Source: Spirodela intermedia (taxonomy: Eukaryota > Streptophyta > Magnoliopsida > Alismatales > Araceae). Taken from it: a stretch of 64,000 nt of DNA. Positions 1 to 12,404 of the stretch are shown here, piece by piece. Position numbers and translations under genes: made by a program. The stretch spans positions 941,001 to 1,005,000 of the forward strand of contig LR746278.1 of NCBI GenBank assembly GCA_902729315.2, written 5' to 3'. Under the pieces are notes generated by a model. The model was not told the origin of the DNA. It saw only the letters and a list, made by a program, of their open reading frames with translations, and did not search any database. Numbering within the stretch: the stretch's first letter is position 1; every line of letters starts with the position of its first letter.

Positions 1-3000
1 AAAAGTAACGAAAACCTACTTATACAGAACACTCTATAAAGAAATTCATCTGCATTTAATAGAGATCTCAAAAGGTATTCAAAATAACTGAGAAAGAAAT
101 GCACCATTTTCAGGGAAAATTAGCCAGATAAGCTTACCTATATTCTCACAAGATGGCAAAAACTTAATAAAACCGTCCACCAAGTCTGGATACTTTCGAA
201 GGCAATCACCAACCTAAAGAAAAAGAAGAATTAGCTATAGCATAAGATCCGCCGCTACAGAAGGAAGTACGACGTAAATGTTTCCTGGGTGTGCATAACT
301 TCAAAAAAATGCATTTTAAGGAAGTCCAGTTCCAAAATGAAATAATTTAGAGACTTTGGAGAAAAACAACCAATCGGTGTCCAGCTGTTATGTTAAATAA
401 TCGATTCCATCAACATGTCTCTTATACTAGGGACACCAGATATACATAACAGCAAAAAACTATAACTTTAAAATATAAAAATTCTAGAAGGATCAGATTT
501 TAAAAAATCTGTTGTACTCTGTTAATGTAAAAGAATCATAAGATGCTCCTGGTAGAGGAGAGGTTAGTCATATGCCGGTAAAAGTTTCAAATATTGAAGC
601 ATAAACTTCTTACGGAGACCACTTTTCTCTGATACATTTTGATCAAGCAACAGAACGTCTTAAAAGTATTTCAACCTCACTTTTCCACTGTGCTTCTTTT
701 CTCTAGTAACTGAGCATATCTCAAACAGAAAGATATTAGCCTGGCTCTTACAGATCGGCATCCAAGAAAAGTTAGGCTCTATAGAAGGATAACAGAGCGT
801 GTTTATTCAAGGCAGAGTTCATCGTGCCAAAAATGGTGGAAATGGAGGCTGAAACGATGCTTTTTCTATTGATTTTCTCCCAAGAGGATGCAAAGATGCA
901 AAATCAGAATGCTAGATTTGGAAGAATGAATGTTAATCTATGGAGGAAGAGATAAAGGCACACCATTCATTGTTTTGATCTATTCCATCAGCAGGATAAT
1001 GGCTATTCCTTGTGTGGGGCCTTCTAAGACGTAGTGAAGAAATAAGTGATGAAAGTTGTTGTGAACGATTTAAAATTTTCAATTCTGACCATCAAGTGAA
1101 GTGAAATCTCACTCTTACTCTCAGTTCATTTCCTATTTGAAGTATACATCTAAATCACTTGATGGTCACTTTAAATAGGAAACGAATTGAGAGTGAGAGT
1201 GAGATTTCACTTCACTTGATAGTTTGAATTGAAAAGTTTAAATCGTTCACAACAACTTTCATCACTTATTTCCTCACTACATCTTAGAAGGTCCCACACA
1301 AGGAATAGTCATCATTCTGCTCCTAGATCAGAATAATAATTGGTGTGCCTTTATCTCTTCCCCCATAGATTAGCATAGGGCATGTACTCAATTTGTTGAG
1401 TACATGTCCTATGCTAAATGGATGATAATTTCAAATAGATAAGATTTCAGAGAAAGATAAATGGACAACAGATATGATTTCAATATGAGAAGGAAAAAAA
1501 AAAACAGATTCTAGAAATGCACTGGGGTAAATATGACATTGTACCAGATTCTTCAATTCAGTTCTGCTAATAATTTCCTTGCTATAAAGATGAAGGCATT
1601 TCAGAAACTCCTGGTACGCATCACCATTCAACTTGTCCCTTACTCTCTCAATAAAACTAAACTCTTTTTCAAATTCACCTGCAACGAATGAATATCACAT
1701 TATTCCTCCACTATCAGTTGTCTCCAGAAAACCAAATCTAATGGCCGTACTCAGAAATGGTGTGCCAATAGATCTAGGACAAAATTTTCGAAAAATGACC
1801 GGTTAAAAAGTTATGCATCATTCATGCAAATCTGTCGGTCATGACAGTAATGGACTCACCTTTCAAAGCATTTTTGTCATCGGCAGCATCCGATGCAGAG
1901 AAAGGTCCAAAGTCTTTTGTATTTTCACCACCTGTGTCCATTGGTTCTACAACAGAATAATCAACCCTTTGACAAGATTTCCTCTTCTGCCGCATGTTTT
2001 CCAGATCCTTACTATCACACACTAAATTTCTGTCATCGTGCTCATGATTTATCCGATCCTTATCGTCAGTCGTATGCTTTTCCTTCTCAGTACGTTTTCT
2101 ATGTCTCTGATGCTCTTCACCAGGACGATCACATAGGTTACGATCAGGATGGTAAGCATGTGCTTTATCTCTCTAAGAAAAAGGCCAAAAAAGTTAGAAA
2201 GGAATAATCCGATAGAAATCATAACATAATTTCCATTAGAAAAAATCATGCAGCACGATGCAAAATTTTAAACTAAATCCACTTAACCAGTCTCAATGTC
2301 CTTCAGTTCAAATCCCCTTGATTACAAAGCTAATCACAAAGAGAGTAACGATAGTTATCTACATCAATGCAAGATTTAGCATTCAATGTTTCATAATTGT
2401 TGATGCATTTTTGCCTAGCAAGACACTGATAATGAGCCACAAAATTAGCATTCAGACACTTGTGCAAGGCAAGAGAAATCGAGGCAAAAGATATACCCCA
2501 ATGGGATAAAAAACATTGCCACATTTCTCTTCAGCAATAGTGTCCAAGCTGTACAGTTTGAAAAAATAAACTATTGCACAGCAGTATGCTACCACATTAT
2601 TCTTCATTGATGCTATTGCCAAAATGATGTTAAACTAGCATTAACCAGTATCAAGTGTATTTTGTTATATATATACAACTCTTTGTTTTGTATATTTAAT
2701 AAATACTATGCACTGTCCACTTTCAAGGAATTATATACTTGATGCAGGATCTTCAATGAAAGAGAAAACTGTTCGTGCACAATTACTTCTTTTCTCATCT
2801 ACAAAGTTTCAATTGCAAATCAGTACCTTGTCAACTTGACCATGTCTGATAGCTAATCGACCAACGCTCTTCTCGTCTCTATGCGCTGATGTCTTTTCTT
2901 GCAACACGGATTTCGCTGTGTGATCGGGTAAGAAATGAGTAAACTCCTTGAGAAGATCGTGATGGTTTTCAAACAGCAATGTGACCTGCAAATGTACAGG

Positions 3001-4215
3001 CCAGGATTTCTACAAGTTAAAATATCATAAAACACATAAAAAGGACACTGAAAAAGATAAATATGTCAGATATATACCTCCTGATAAACTTCTGCAATGC
3101 TCTTGCTCTCTTTCCTGTACATGTTCAGAATATCTAGGAATGTTTTGTAGATACGCTCATCATTTTTGAAACAGGTCTGTAAGCAAGATGAAAGAAGTTA
3201 ATGGGACTTTAAGCCTAATGCCACCCTTAAATCTTGCGAAAGAGTTTGGAAGAAATATAGTTGACACCTTTATTTTGTTCACAAAATTGATAGCTTCCTC
3301 AAACTCAACAGGTTTTTTCTGTTGAATTCCCTCTTCAATAGGGAGAGTAATTTCGTATCCCTCTGGCAGGAAGGTGTTGAAGCCTAAGATCAAGTCCCTG
3401 TGTCCTCTAAATAAGTCTTTTACCCTTTGAATAACTCCCGCGGTATCTATCCTGCAACCACAGGAGAATATACGTGTAAGAGAAATGAAGAAAGAAAAAG
3501 AAATGAAAAAAATTTGAAAGGACGCAAACCTTTGCGCTTTAAAATCTTTCATCACTTCAAGGAATTCATCATACTTTTCCTTTTTATCTTTAAAAATTCC
3601 CTTCACGTCTTTCAAATAGCCTAGAGCGTCATTTGTTGTTAGTCTCCTGGCACCACTGCTAGTAGCTGCAGGGGGAATGGACGTTTCTCCACACCTTCAT
3701 CATAAAACACGTACAAGAAGATACTCCATAAGCAGCAGTATAAAGACACACAATCAGAAACAGCCCCATTTACATGGAACATTTTCTGAGAAAAAATATC
3801 GAAAATATGATTAGTCGTCGCCCCTTCTTCGTGAGGAAAATTGAGCTAAATAAAAACAGACGAGCATAATGCATATTCCTCATAATCGTTCGTTACATGA
3901 ACGCTACGAGTCAGAGATAGAAAGCACGAAAAGAAAGCAGAAAATACCACAATTTTGCACTCCAACATTTCAACAAATTATATCACATCCAAGTAGGACG
4001 GGCTCGATCTAGTGATTACGGCCCTGGAGCTCCAAGCATGTTTGGATTGAGCGAGAAAGAGCGAGAGAGAGAGGAGACTATAAGGTAGCATCAGAGAAAT
4101 AGCAATACACGGAGAGCAAAGGCGACGAGGCCACATAAACTTACGGATCCCCTCGGGGAGCGTTTGGCCGCTTGATTTGCGGCACCGTGGAGCCCTCTTC
4201 GCGGGATCTTTTCAT
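1..4215 (-). CDS. SIN3/SNL: SIN3-like transcriptional corepressor, N-terminal part (gene continues beyond position 1)
   Basis: Paired amphipathic helix (PAH) scaffold that in plants links DNA-binding repressors to histone deacetylases in the nucleus. Start ATG at 4215-4213, opening with MKRSREEG and a conserved QIKRP motif. Exons: 4145-4215, 3530-3694, 3268-3451, 3078-3176, 2827-2985, 1860-2172, 1545-1678, 138-213; all junctions are GT-AG and frame is kept through about 400 codons. PAH1 spans about residues 42-110 ([14 protein letters not shown] to [11 protein letters not shown]). PAH2 spans about 125-195 ([14 protein letters not shown], then [16 protein letters not shown]). A charged linker at about 227-330 carries HRKR/KRKSC motifs, and PAH3 starts near 335 ([15 protein letters not shown] to YPDLVDGF). 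The HDAC-interaction region and C-terminus lie outside the window. The intron between 213 and 1545 holds a large foldback repeat. Family call is firm; which plant SNL paralogue is not resolved. Confidence 0.93.
932..1372. repeat. Long inverted repeat (foldback/MITE-like element) in a SIN3 intron
   Basis: Left arm about 932-1143 and right arm about 1168-1372 are reverse complements at roughly 85-90% by eye, with a spacer of about 24 bases. Matching blocks include GAAGAGATAAAGGCACACCA near the outer ends, ATAAGTGATGAAAGTTGTTG in the middle, and AAGTGAAGTGAAATCTCACT near the loop. It lies wholly inside an intron, so it would be transcribed as a hairpin of about 200 bp. No transposase is present and I did not find clear target-site duplications, so MITE is an inference. 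Confidence 0.9.
1371..1416. repeat. Short near-perfect hairpin abutting the foldback element
   Basis: Two 21-base arms (1371-1391 and 1396-1416) pair with one mismatch around a 4-base loop. The stem includes CATGTACTCAA / TTGAGTACATG. It touches the outer end of the right arm of the large inverted repeat and is within the same SIN3 intron. Confidence 0.85.
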
Positions 4216-5139
4216 CTCTTCACAGGCTCACCCACAGGCCGGCCGCAACGGAACAAGAGGAAGGAGAAGACTCCTTCCCGCACCACTTCCTCTCTCTTCG
4301 CCTCTTCCAGACAAACAAACGACGCCAGGAGCAGATACGATCACGACCGTCCCGAACCCGCACCTCTCCCCCTCCCTCCTCTCCCACCTGACTGCGGACC
4401 GCAGATCTGGACACGCAGAGAAATCCACAGATTGCTTCCTCGGGGGGGAAGGAGCAGACGCCAATTATTCTTCAGAGAGACGGCGCGAAAGTCACGATGA
4501 ATGAGAAATGAGAACAATGGCCGTCGCTCCGCCTCTTTCAGAAAGTCTGCCCTTCGTCTTCCTCGTATCCTTACCGATTCCTTCCTTGCGGAGCAGCGAG
4601 CGAGGAGGAGGTCCCCGGAGAAGCCGTCTGGTGAATGAAGAATAATACGAGCGGCTACATATGTGCATGCCTTTGGAGCTCAGGGGAGGAGGAGGGAGGG
4701 GGGAGGCCAACTCGTCGACAGCCGCATGATTGATGTTTCCCAAAGCTGGATGAATCAGTACCGTCCGATACGTAGGCCCTCTGCCCGCCGTATCCCGCCT
4801 TCCATCCGGGACCGTTTTCATCGGACGGTCACCGACGGAGTTTCATAACGGCTGGGAAGCCTCAATTGGCACTCGGTTCACTTACGGGCCCAAATGAGGA
4901 CTGAACACCCATGCATCATTTGAACTCCTCTCTCTTTCTCTCTCTTTCTCTCTACCTCTTCCTATCATTTAAACGATGACCCATCGGCGGCGGGGCGTTC
5001 TCAAAGACAATATCGCCGCCGCCGGCGCCGCCCATTTTCGGGCTCCGTCGCCTCTACGGCCGGAAACCATCGCCATCGCCGCCATTGGGGCGGTGGGCTG
5101 CGCCGCCGCCCGCAATTTGGGAGGGGGGCATCCAGCTGC
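4216..5139. promoter_or_regulatory. SIN3 5' flank and SIN3-PPR intergenic region
   Basis: No coding exon is supported here. The part next to SIN3 (4216 to about 4700) is GC-rich and purine/pyrimidine-biased, as expected of 5' UTR plus promoter. A CT-rich tract with imperfect TCTC repeats lies at about 4928-4955. Long open frames exist on both strands but overlap one another, have no recognisable domain, and reflect the base composition. Confidence 0.5.
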
Positions 5140-6387
5140 TCAGTCGACCGTGCTCTGCCCCGGCGCTTTCGGGACTCCGCGCCGCCTCATCATCTTCCTC
5201 ACTCGGGCGCTGTCCTCCCACCGCCCCATGCCGGCATACGCGTTGGCCAGCATCACGTAGGACGCGGCATGCCCTGGATCGACGTTCATCAGCTTCTCCG
5301 CCGCCCATTCCGCGTAGTCCATGCGACCGTGGCTGCAGCAAGCGCTGAGCAGGCTCTTGAGGACAAACTCGTCCGGCGCCGCCGGCATCGTCTGCACCAT
5401 GCTCCACGCCTCCTCCACACGGCCCGTGCGGCCGAGGACGTCCACCATGCAGCCGTAGTGCTCGATCCCCGGCACGAGGCCGTACAGCTCTGTCATGCCA
5501 TCGAAGTGCCGGCATGCCGCCGCCGCGAGGCCGGCGTGGCTGCACGCGCTGAGGACTGCGACGTAGGTGACTCCGTCGGGGCGGAGGCCTTGGGCGAGCA
5601 TTTCGTCGAAGAGGTGGAGCCCCCGCGCGCCCTGCCCGTGAGCCGCCAACGCCGATATCATGGCCGTCCAGGCTCGCGGGTCTCTGTGTTGCATGCCGTC
5701 GAACACCCTCTCTGCGGCATCGAGGCACCCGCATTTGGCGTACATCGTGAGCAGCGCCGTGCCGAGGCTGGCGCTCAGGTGCCTCCCGCTGCGGCTTATG
5801 TGCCGGTGGACGCAGGCGCCTTCCTCGAGCGCGCCGAGCCGGGCTGAGCAGGCAAGAACGGATATCATGCACGCCTCCGTCGGCTCGGCGCCGGCAAGGC
5901 GCATACGCCGGAACACCTGCAGGGCCTCCGAATCACGCCCACACCGCGCGTAGCCGGAAATCAGCGCGGCCCAGGTGACCGGATTGACCTCAGACATTTC
6001 GTCGAACACTCGGTGGGCATCTGCCAGCAGGCCGCACTTGACGTATGCCGAGACGAGGGCGGTGCGGACGACGACGTCCCCGCGCGCCCCGTGCCGGTGG
6101 AGTTGTCGGACGACGGCGAGGCTGCCGCCGTCGGCGTAGGCGCCGAGGAGGGCGCTCTGAAGGAAGGGATCGGAGGAGAAACCCAGCTTGACGAGGTGGC
6201 AGTGGAGATGCCTGGTCAGATGCGGCGCGCAGGCCTTCACACAAGCCTTGATGAGGAAGGTGAAGGTGAACTTGTTGGGGGCAGCCAGGGATTGGAGCAT
6301 GGATTGAGTGTACAGGTGAAGAGCTTGCCGAGGGGGAGAGGATCTGAGGACGGCGTTCCACGCGAAGGTGCTGCCATGGTCTACCAT
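5140..6387 (-). CDS. Pentatricopeptide repeat protein, PLS class with E-type C-terminus
   Basis: Intronless 415-residue protein of the plant PPR family, whose members usually bind organellar RNA for editing, splicing or stability. The start ATG at 6387 is set by an in-frame TGA 24 bases upstream. Repeats are visible as successive units such as VVRTALVSAYVKCGLLADA, VTWAALISGYARCGRDSEA, LGTALLTMYAKCGCLDAAE and AWTAMISALAAHGQGARG. The end (YGCMVDVLGRTGRVEEAW, then VLKSLLSACCSHG and YVMLANAYAGMGRWEDSARVRKMM) matches the E/E+ region. There is no C-terminal DYW deaminase, and the protein stops soon after the E motif. No obvious organelle transit peptide is seen, so either it is short for the class or the targeting part is missing. 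GC-rich throughout. RNA target unknown. Confidence 0.9.
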   Translation of the reverse strand: MVDHGSTFAWNAVLRSSPPRQALHLYTQSMLQSLAAPNKFTFTFLIKACVKACAPHLTRHLHCHLVKLGFSSDPFLQSALLGAYADGGSLAVVRQLHRHGARGDVVVRTALVSAYVKCGLLADAHRVFDEMSEVNPVTWAALISGYARCGRDSEALQVFRRMRLAGAEPTEACMISVLACSARLGALEEGACVHRHISRSGRHLSASLGTALLTMYAKCGCLDAAERVFDGMQHRDPRAWTAMISALAAHGQGARGLHLFDEMLAQGLRPDGVTYVAVLSACSHAGLAAAACRHFDGMTELYGLVPGIEHYGCMVDVLGRTGRVEEAWSMVQTMPAAPDEFVLKSLLSACCSHGRMDYAEWAAEKLMNVDPGHAASYVMLANAYAGMGRWEDSARVRKMMRRRGVPKAPGQSTVD

Positions 6388-7326
6388 CTTGCAAACACCG
6401 GCGCCGGATCAATGAAACCATAGGCGGAGGTTGCACACGGGGGATATATTCAAAGTGGGGGTGGTGAACTAGCTTCCTTCCACAAGCCATTGCTCTCTCC
6501 TCTGTGTTCTTCAGGGAGCGGCTCGCCAGGAGGATTTTCGCGGATTCTGGCTCCCATCTGCAAGCTGAAATGCCGATGGTGAACTCGATGGCACCGGCCG
6601 ATGCACGACGATGAATTGACATGAAGTAAATGTACCTCTCAGATCACGAAAGGGAAAAATTTATCGCCGGAAATCACCTTTTCTGTGATCTGATGCAGAT
6701 TTGGATCCGCTGTTCTAGAGGATACCTGATCTCCCCAAGAACAACTTACGGCGGAAGTACCGGACAATCAGCGGCCAAATACAGCAAAACAGAAGGAACA
6801 GAGAAGCTCGCCGGATTTGCGGCGAGGTCATGAACCTGGCCGGCGCCGATCGCCTGGCCGACGCCGGCGGTCACTCGCCAAGGAATTTATGTTCTTCACC
6901 ATCGGTTTTTTATGATTTCGCGTACGTACCCATTTTTAAATAATTTGTGATTTCACCCCGGATGAAATCGCCATCATCTAAATCCGATTAAAGATAGATT
7001 CCTAAAATCGATTTCGTGAGACAAAACGATAGTATATAAGTCCCCATGCGAGGCCAAAACTTCCGCGTATGTACCCATTTTTAAAACAATTTGTGACTCT
7101 GCCCTGACTCAAAAGTAGATTTTTAGAATGCATTCTGTCGTCAATCTACATCAGGCATGTTGAGTACTAAACTTCGGAATGCATTATTTGGATCAGACGG
7201 GATAGAAACGATCGCCATCCGGTCCAATCCTGACCCTCCGATCCTTAGGCTAGAGAGAGAGAGAGAACCAGGTCATCGTCCCCAACACTAGCCCCTCGCA
7301 AATAATCAAGTTAGACTGGAAATCAG
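6388..7326. other. Intergenic region with an imperfect direct repeat
   Basis: No gene supported. A block beginning CGCGTACGTACCCATTTTTAAA at about 6919 recurs as CGCGTATGTACCCATTTTTAAA at about 7065 (spacing 146), followed in both by AATTTGTGA. A short GAGA tract occurs near 7253-7265. Confidence 0.55.
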
Positions 7327-7736
7327 AGCATCTCGGTTTTTCCATGTGGAAGAAAAACAGAGGAGAGAGAAAGCCACACTGGGTGAGGCTGACCCGGCTT
7401 CCTTGCAAGCTCCGGCAGAGATCGAGCATCTTCTCTCTGCATGGATCGACGTCCCCCGTCTAAATTTCTTCCAAGGAAAGAAAATAGAGGAAAGAGAAAG
7501 CCAGTTTGGCTTTGCTTTCTCTCTCTACAGCCTCCAAGCCCGTCCCATGGCTTCCGAGCACCGGCAGAGACGACACCTCTCATCATCGTTCTCGACCGAA
7601 AGAAATTTGAGCATCCGAGTTTTCTTCAGGGAAAAAGAAACGCGGAGAGAGAAACCAAGCCAAACCGGATGAGCTCGACAGTGCTTTCTCTCTCTAGGTG
7701 CTCCTCGCCCCTCCCATGGCCCCTGACCTCCAGCAG
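7327..7736. repeat. Degenerate minisatellite, about 3 units of 130-150 bp
   Basis: Three diverged units lie in tandem just past the TMEM33 stop codon, so on the minus strand they would be in its 3' UTR or flank. Each unit contains a line like CAAGGAAAGAAAATAGAGGAAAGAGAAAGCCA (near 7340, 7475 and 7625), then a CTTTCTCTCTCTA tract and a segment with CCCATGGC(TT/CC). Units are too diverged to fix exact borders by eye. Confidence 0.6.
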
Positions 7737-10700
7737 TCACCTGGCCCACCATCGCTGCAGAGCAGAGATCGGCGTGGTCAAGAACGGCGCGTATCGGCTG
7801 ATGTAAGGGTTCGAGAACCGGCCGATCTTCGCCCAGACCACCCGGTGGTAGCTCGCCGTCGCCGGAGCATGGTACATCAGCTTCAGCAGCTGCAAGGTAA
7901 GGACGAAAGATGATCAGAGCAAAACCCTAACCCTAGACAAGAAGGAGGAGGAAGAAGGGCGAACCTGCCAGTAGATGAAGGTCTGCAAGATGCTGCGCTG
8001 CCATCTGCAAGAGAACATCAAGACCCCCTCAGAACAGAGAGTCCAGTAGAGAGAGAAACTAACCAGCGAGGAGGAGGAGAGTTGGAGAGGTGACTGACGA
8101 GAGCAGAGAGAGGATGAAGAGGAAACCCAGGGCGACTTCCGCGTTGGAGCTCAGGATGGTGAGCGTGGTCGTGTTCGCCTCCACCCACAGGCAGGCCTCC
8201 TCCAAGTACCTCCTGTTCGCAGTTGATAACATGTCATGGAGCTTTCTTCTTCACTGGTGCAACTCCAAATAGAAACTAAGTCCTCAAATCCAAGCTTATA
8301 TTTCAGTTAAAATAACTTAGAATATAATATGATCTTGCAAATACATACGAAGACAAATCATTTCCCTCTCCTAGGCTGGCCTCTTTCTCCTTCTCTCTGT
8401 CACATCCTGCCATCTCCTCTCTCCACCATCTCTGTTCTGGTCATCTTCCTGGTACCCCCCTCCCCTCTGCGGCAGCATCTCCTTCACCATCACCACACTC
8501 TTCTTCTTTCCTCTCTCTGTGACCTCCCCCCCTCTTTCCCAAACTTTGTAGAAGACGGCAAATGGGGCAAAATTAAAGCTTGCTTCGCCAAATAAAGATC
8601 AGAAAGGAGACAAAGATAGGCATGAATAGAAAGAATATATAAGAATTGCAGAGGTAGTGTTTGAATAATGGTTCTGAAGAGGTGGAGAAGGCAACTCCCT
8701 GTGGATCGGCATGGTTGAAGTTCTACAGGTTTTAGTTAAAAGGATAAGGAAAAAAAAACATTATTACTAACAATTCCGTCTTGGAGGAATATTTTCATGT
8801 CGAATAATTTATTTCGACAGAAGTATAGTTGGGTGATCTTCCAAAGGATAAAGTTTGGGAAGAATGAAGGACCCAAGGAGAGGCACCAAGAACAGAACTT
8901 TAGCAGCTGAACAAAACATAATGGGATGAGGATAAATAAGTCAACAAATTTGAGTAAACGGGGAACTCCAATTTCATAAGTAAGTTTGGAATCAAAGGGA
9001 TTGAGGAATCAAGAAAATCAGGAGGATAAAAGAAGAACATGGAGATGAGAAGTAAATCAGAGGCTCAACAAAATGCATCCAATCTGTGATAAAATCCAGT
9101 GTAGATAACAAGTGTGCTCTCTGAGACTTGCACAGGGAAACGTCAATCATCTCTTTATGAATTGTGAAAATGTTAAGGCGATGCAGAAAATTGTCTTATA
9201 TTTGATGCAATTTAGCTTCAGGGAACCAGATTGCCAACTACACAAATGTCAATGATCCGGTATCATTTTGAGCTTTGGGGAAAGGTTTTTACAGATTATT
9301 GGGAACGAGATGAATCTATAGAAGATTTCAGTATATATTCTAAGTAAAATCAGCATCATCATGGACGTGTTTAATTGGTCAAAAGAAATAGAGATCAGGA
9401 TTTTTTTCAATTAATCCGGTTGGAGACAGATAAACATAGAAAAAAAAGCTATGTTTTAAGCTTGAGTAGAGACACTATGTTTTCAGCACCAGACAGTTTC
9501 CACCCTAAAAACTACTGCGAAGGAATCAATCGACATCAGCTAACTTTCCATACCTTCCATCTTCTCAGCTTTCCTACTCTCCGCCACCAACCCACCCAAA
9601 GTAAAATAAAATAAAAATCAGGTAAGCAGAGATAGTACGAACTGAAATCAATTATGTTCTCAAGGAATGTTCGAGTTCACTTTATTGGTCTCCCTCCGTT
9701 CTCTTTCCTTAATAAAGGCAGTGTATTTGCAGAAAGTGACGTGGAGATCACAAATGTTGCAGTGTGCAACAGCACAACGGATTGATCAGACCAAAAACCT
9801 CATAAGATTGCAAGCACACTAGAAAGCCGAGCTCCCATTAGTTATTTAATCACTAGGGGTGAGAAGAAAGCAAAATAAAATAAAAGGGACTAGGATGTAC
9901 AATTGCAAGATTGCAAAAAGCCAGTTAAAATTACCATGAAACAAGATAAATAAGATTGTCAACTAATTTCTTCGATGCCAAACACAAGTACATGCGTACC
10001 TATACAAGGACGAATGCTGGAAATTGCGCCTTAAGAACTTGGCAACAAAGTCACTTGAACGACAAACAACAGGTATCAAAGCGACTGCAATAAATGACAA
10101 GAAAGACAAAAAAAATGGAGGAACAAAGGGTCAAAATAGGTTTCTTCTGAAGATATAGTACAAGAATGATTTCAAAGAAAGAGTTTTCGCCAATAGACGC
10201 AGGTAAATAACTATATACAATTAGATACCAAAAATTTTTAAGCTGAACTACCATAGATTAAGTTCACGTTATTAGAGAAAATATGAAGAATATGCTAAAA
10301 GTGACCTGGGCACTAAACCAGAAGAGCATTGCCGTAGCGCTTCTTAAAACTTAAGATCATTACGGGGGTTCAAGGGAATAGCATCAAATACATACACTTG
10401 AAAGGTGCTTGAGATGAAACGAATGTTAGGCAGTAGATGAAGTAGATGAAATCCTTCGTCCCAACAACAGATTGTAACCATGATTGCACAGCAGGCAGAT
10501 TCCATGCCCTAGGTTTCTGAGATACGATAGAGAAATGAATCAAAAACATAAGAACCAGAAGAAAACTGCCAGACATAATCTATGGGAATAGAAAAATCCA
10601 AGAAAGATCTAAAACCAAAATGAACGTCTACTCTATCAAATATCTGTAAATTATTACCCCATACAAACTGTACAAAGAGTACAGTGATGAACATGCTGTT

Positions 10701-12404
10701 CCCAGTATGGACAATCGGACGGCCTTGTTAGAAAGATTTCTTGGCACGAATGGGAGAACGCTAAGAGCAGCCAAAATGATAACCTTTAAGGGTCAAAAAA
10801 TATAAATTAGCACCTACGAATGAATAGCAAGGCAGAAACTACATGATATGCTAGAACCACCACAACATGTAGATGAGACCCCAGTCAATACAGAAATACC
10901 ACAGAAAGAACATGTTCCTAGACAACATCACAAGCAACAATTTCATTAGAAGAAGAATGTGTGAGCACAATTATGGACACAAGAAAGTGAAAGACACACA
11001 GAAACCAAGGAATACATAAGCAATATCCAGACCCCACTCACAGTGCAGATCGTCATCTAGATTTGGAGCAGGTTCAGAATTAGCCAATCGTCTGTATTTG
11101 TATGTCAAAAACTTAAGATGTCTAGAAAATCCCAACCCACTTAGAATTTGATGAGTCATCAAAAGTGAACACTTCATACCAATATGCATTAAGTAAGAAC
11201 TAAGGATGGTACATGTATTATGAAGAGACCATAATGCAAAAAAAAAGTCCAACGAAGTGAATTATTTTATCCGGTCATATACAAAATTACAGATAATCGA
11301 AGTTAGCTCAGTTACACGACGCGTTATCTAAGTTACAGATAAATACCCAAGTGTTGACAGTGAACTGTATGGTCTGTGGATCCCGTCTCATAGAATTTCC
11401 GCTTGCCCGTGGTTGAGAGGAAGTCCCAGAACTAGAGCCTACATCATGGACCTTGAATTAGTAGAAGACACTCACAAGATGAGGAAAACCATTGGTTTCC
11501 AGAATGTGATGAACAAAGCATGTGACCATATATTTAGTCAAGGTAACGAGACAGTTATGAACATTTTATCCACCTGAGTTACGTGGCCTTGTTTGTTCAC
11601 TTGATGCTTGAGCTTGCGGCCTTGTCGATGCTTGTGTTTCTGGCCTAGCGGATGATGTTCCAGGTTTTTGAGAAGAACTCGTCGTAGGCATTGTCTCAAC
11701 CACATAATCAGGATCCTACGTAAAGGAATAATATTTTGTAATCTTTTGGCCAATGACTACTGAGGAACTTCCCCAGCAACCACAGGAGTGTAAATCCTTT
11801 TCCGAAATTTCTAACTCATGTTGGCCAAAGAAAACAGAAACAAGTAGAGAAGACAATGGGGATTCTATGCTGCCAGAAATGTAGATAAATCAGTTTAAAA
11901 AAAAAAACATAACCCGGGATGCGCGACAGGAAAAGAGATGCAAAAACACAGCAGCAACCGTCGAAATCACTCGGGAGAATTTTCTACACCATATCCTCTT
12001 GCAGAAAAGGCAAAGATAGTCTCGCGACAAGAAATACAATGGCAAAGCCACAATTAATCCCGTAAAAAATGATAAAATCGGAACCCAAAGCCATAAAACG
12101 GAGAAAAGCATAGCTCGATTAAGGAAAAAAATAGCACGATGTGGCAGAATAGGAAAAAGGTTGTTAGATTCACGGGCCACAGTCGGAAATCAGTCGCGAT
12201 GGTGGTGGTACGGGTGCTACTCACAATGAAGCGTTGATAGAACTTGCGCTTGTAGTGGTCGATGACGTCGGATCGGGCGGCCCTGTCCGGCGGGATGAGG
12301 ACATTGGCCCAGTAGTTCTCCCATCTCGGATCGTTCTCGTAGTCGTACGCTGCCGCGGCGATCCTCTTTATCTTCTGGGGGTCTTCCGCTCCATCGTCCC
12401 CCAT
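7737..12404 (-). CDS. TMEM33: TMEM33-like ER/nuclear-envelope membrane protein
   Basis: Plant homologue of TMEM33/Pom33-type multi-pass proteins that shape the ER and associate with the nuclear envelope. Exons: 12225-12404, 11574-11715, 11347-11438, 10658-10783, 10396-10516, 10000-10084, 8099-8212, 7965-8004, 7737-7889; they join in frame to 350 codons. Residues 1-60 form a cytosolic start (YDYENDPRWENYW, DVIDHYKRKFYQRF). Residues 61-135 are a Ser/Thr/Gln/Pro-rich linker. Membrane segments follow: VIILAALSVLPFVP, KDFIYFIYCLTFVSS, and VALGFLFILSLL in exon 7. The C-terminal signature is SWQRSILQTFIYWQLLKLMYH, ending QRWWAR. The longest intron (8213-9999) holds only AT-rich sequence. Family membership is firm; the plant protein's exact function is less well known. 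Confidence 0.92.

Noticed and set aside
2300-2325. GTTCAAATCC-like tRNA T-loop sequence
   Set aside because: No matching acceptor, D or anticodon stems around it; no cloverleaf could be drawn.
5054-5872. 272-codon minus-strand frame overlapping the PPR gene
   Set aside because: Arg/Pro-rich translation in another phase of the PPR gene; no repeat motif or domain.
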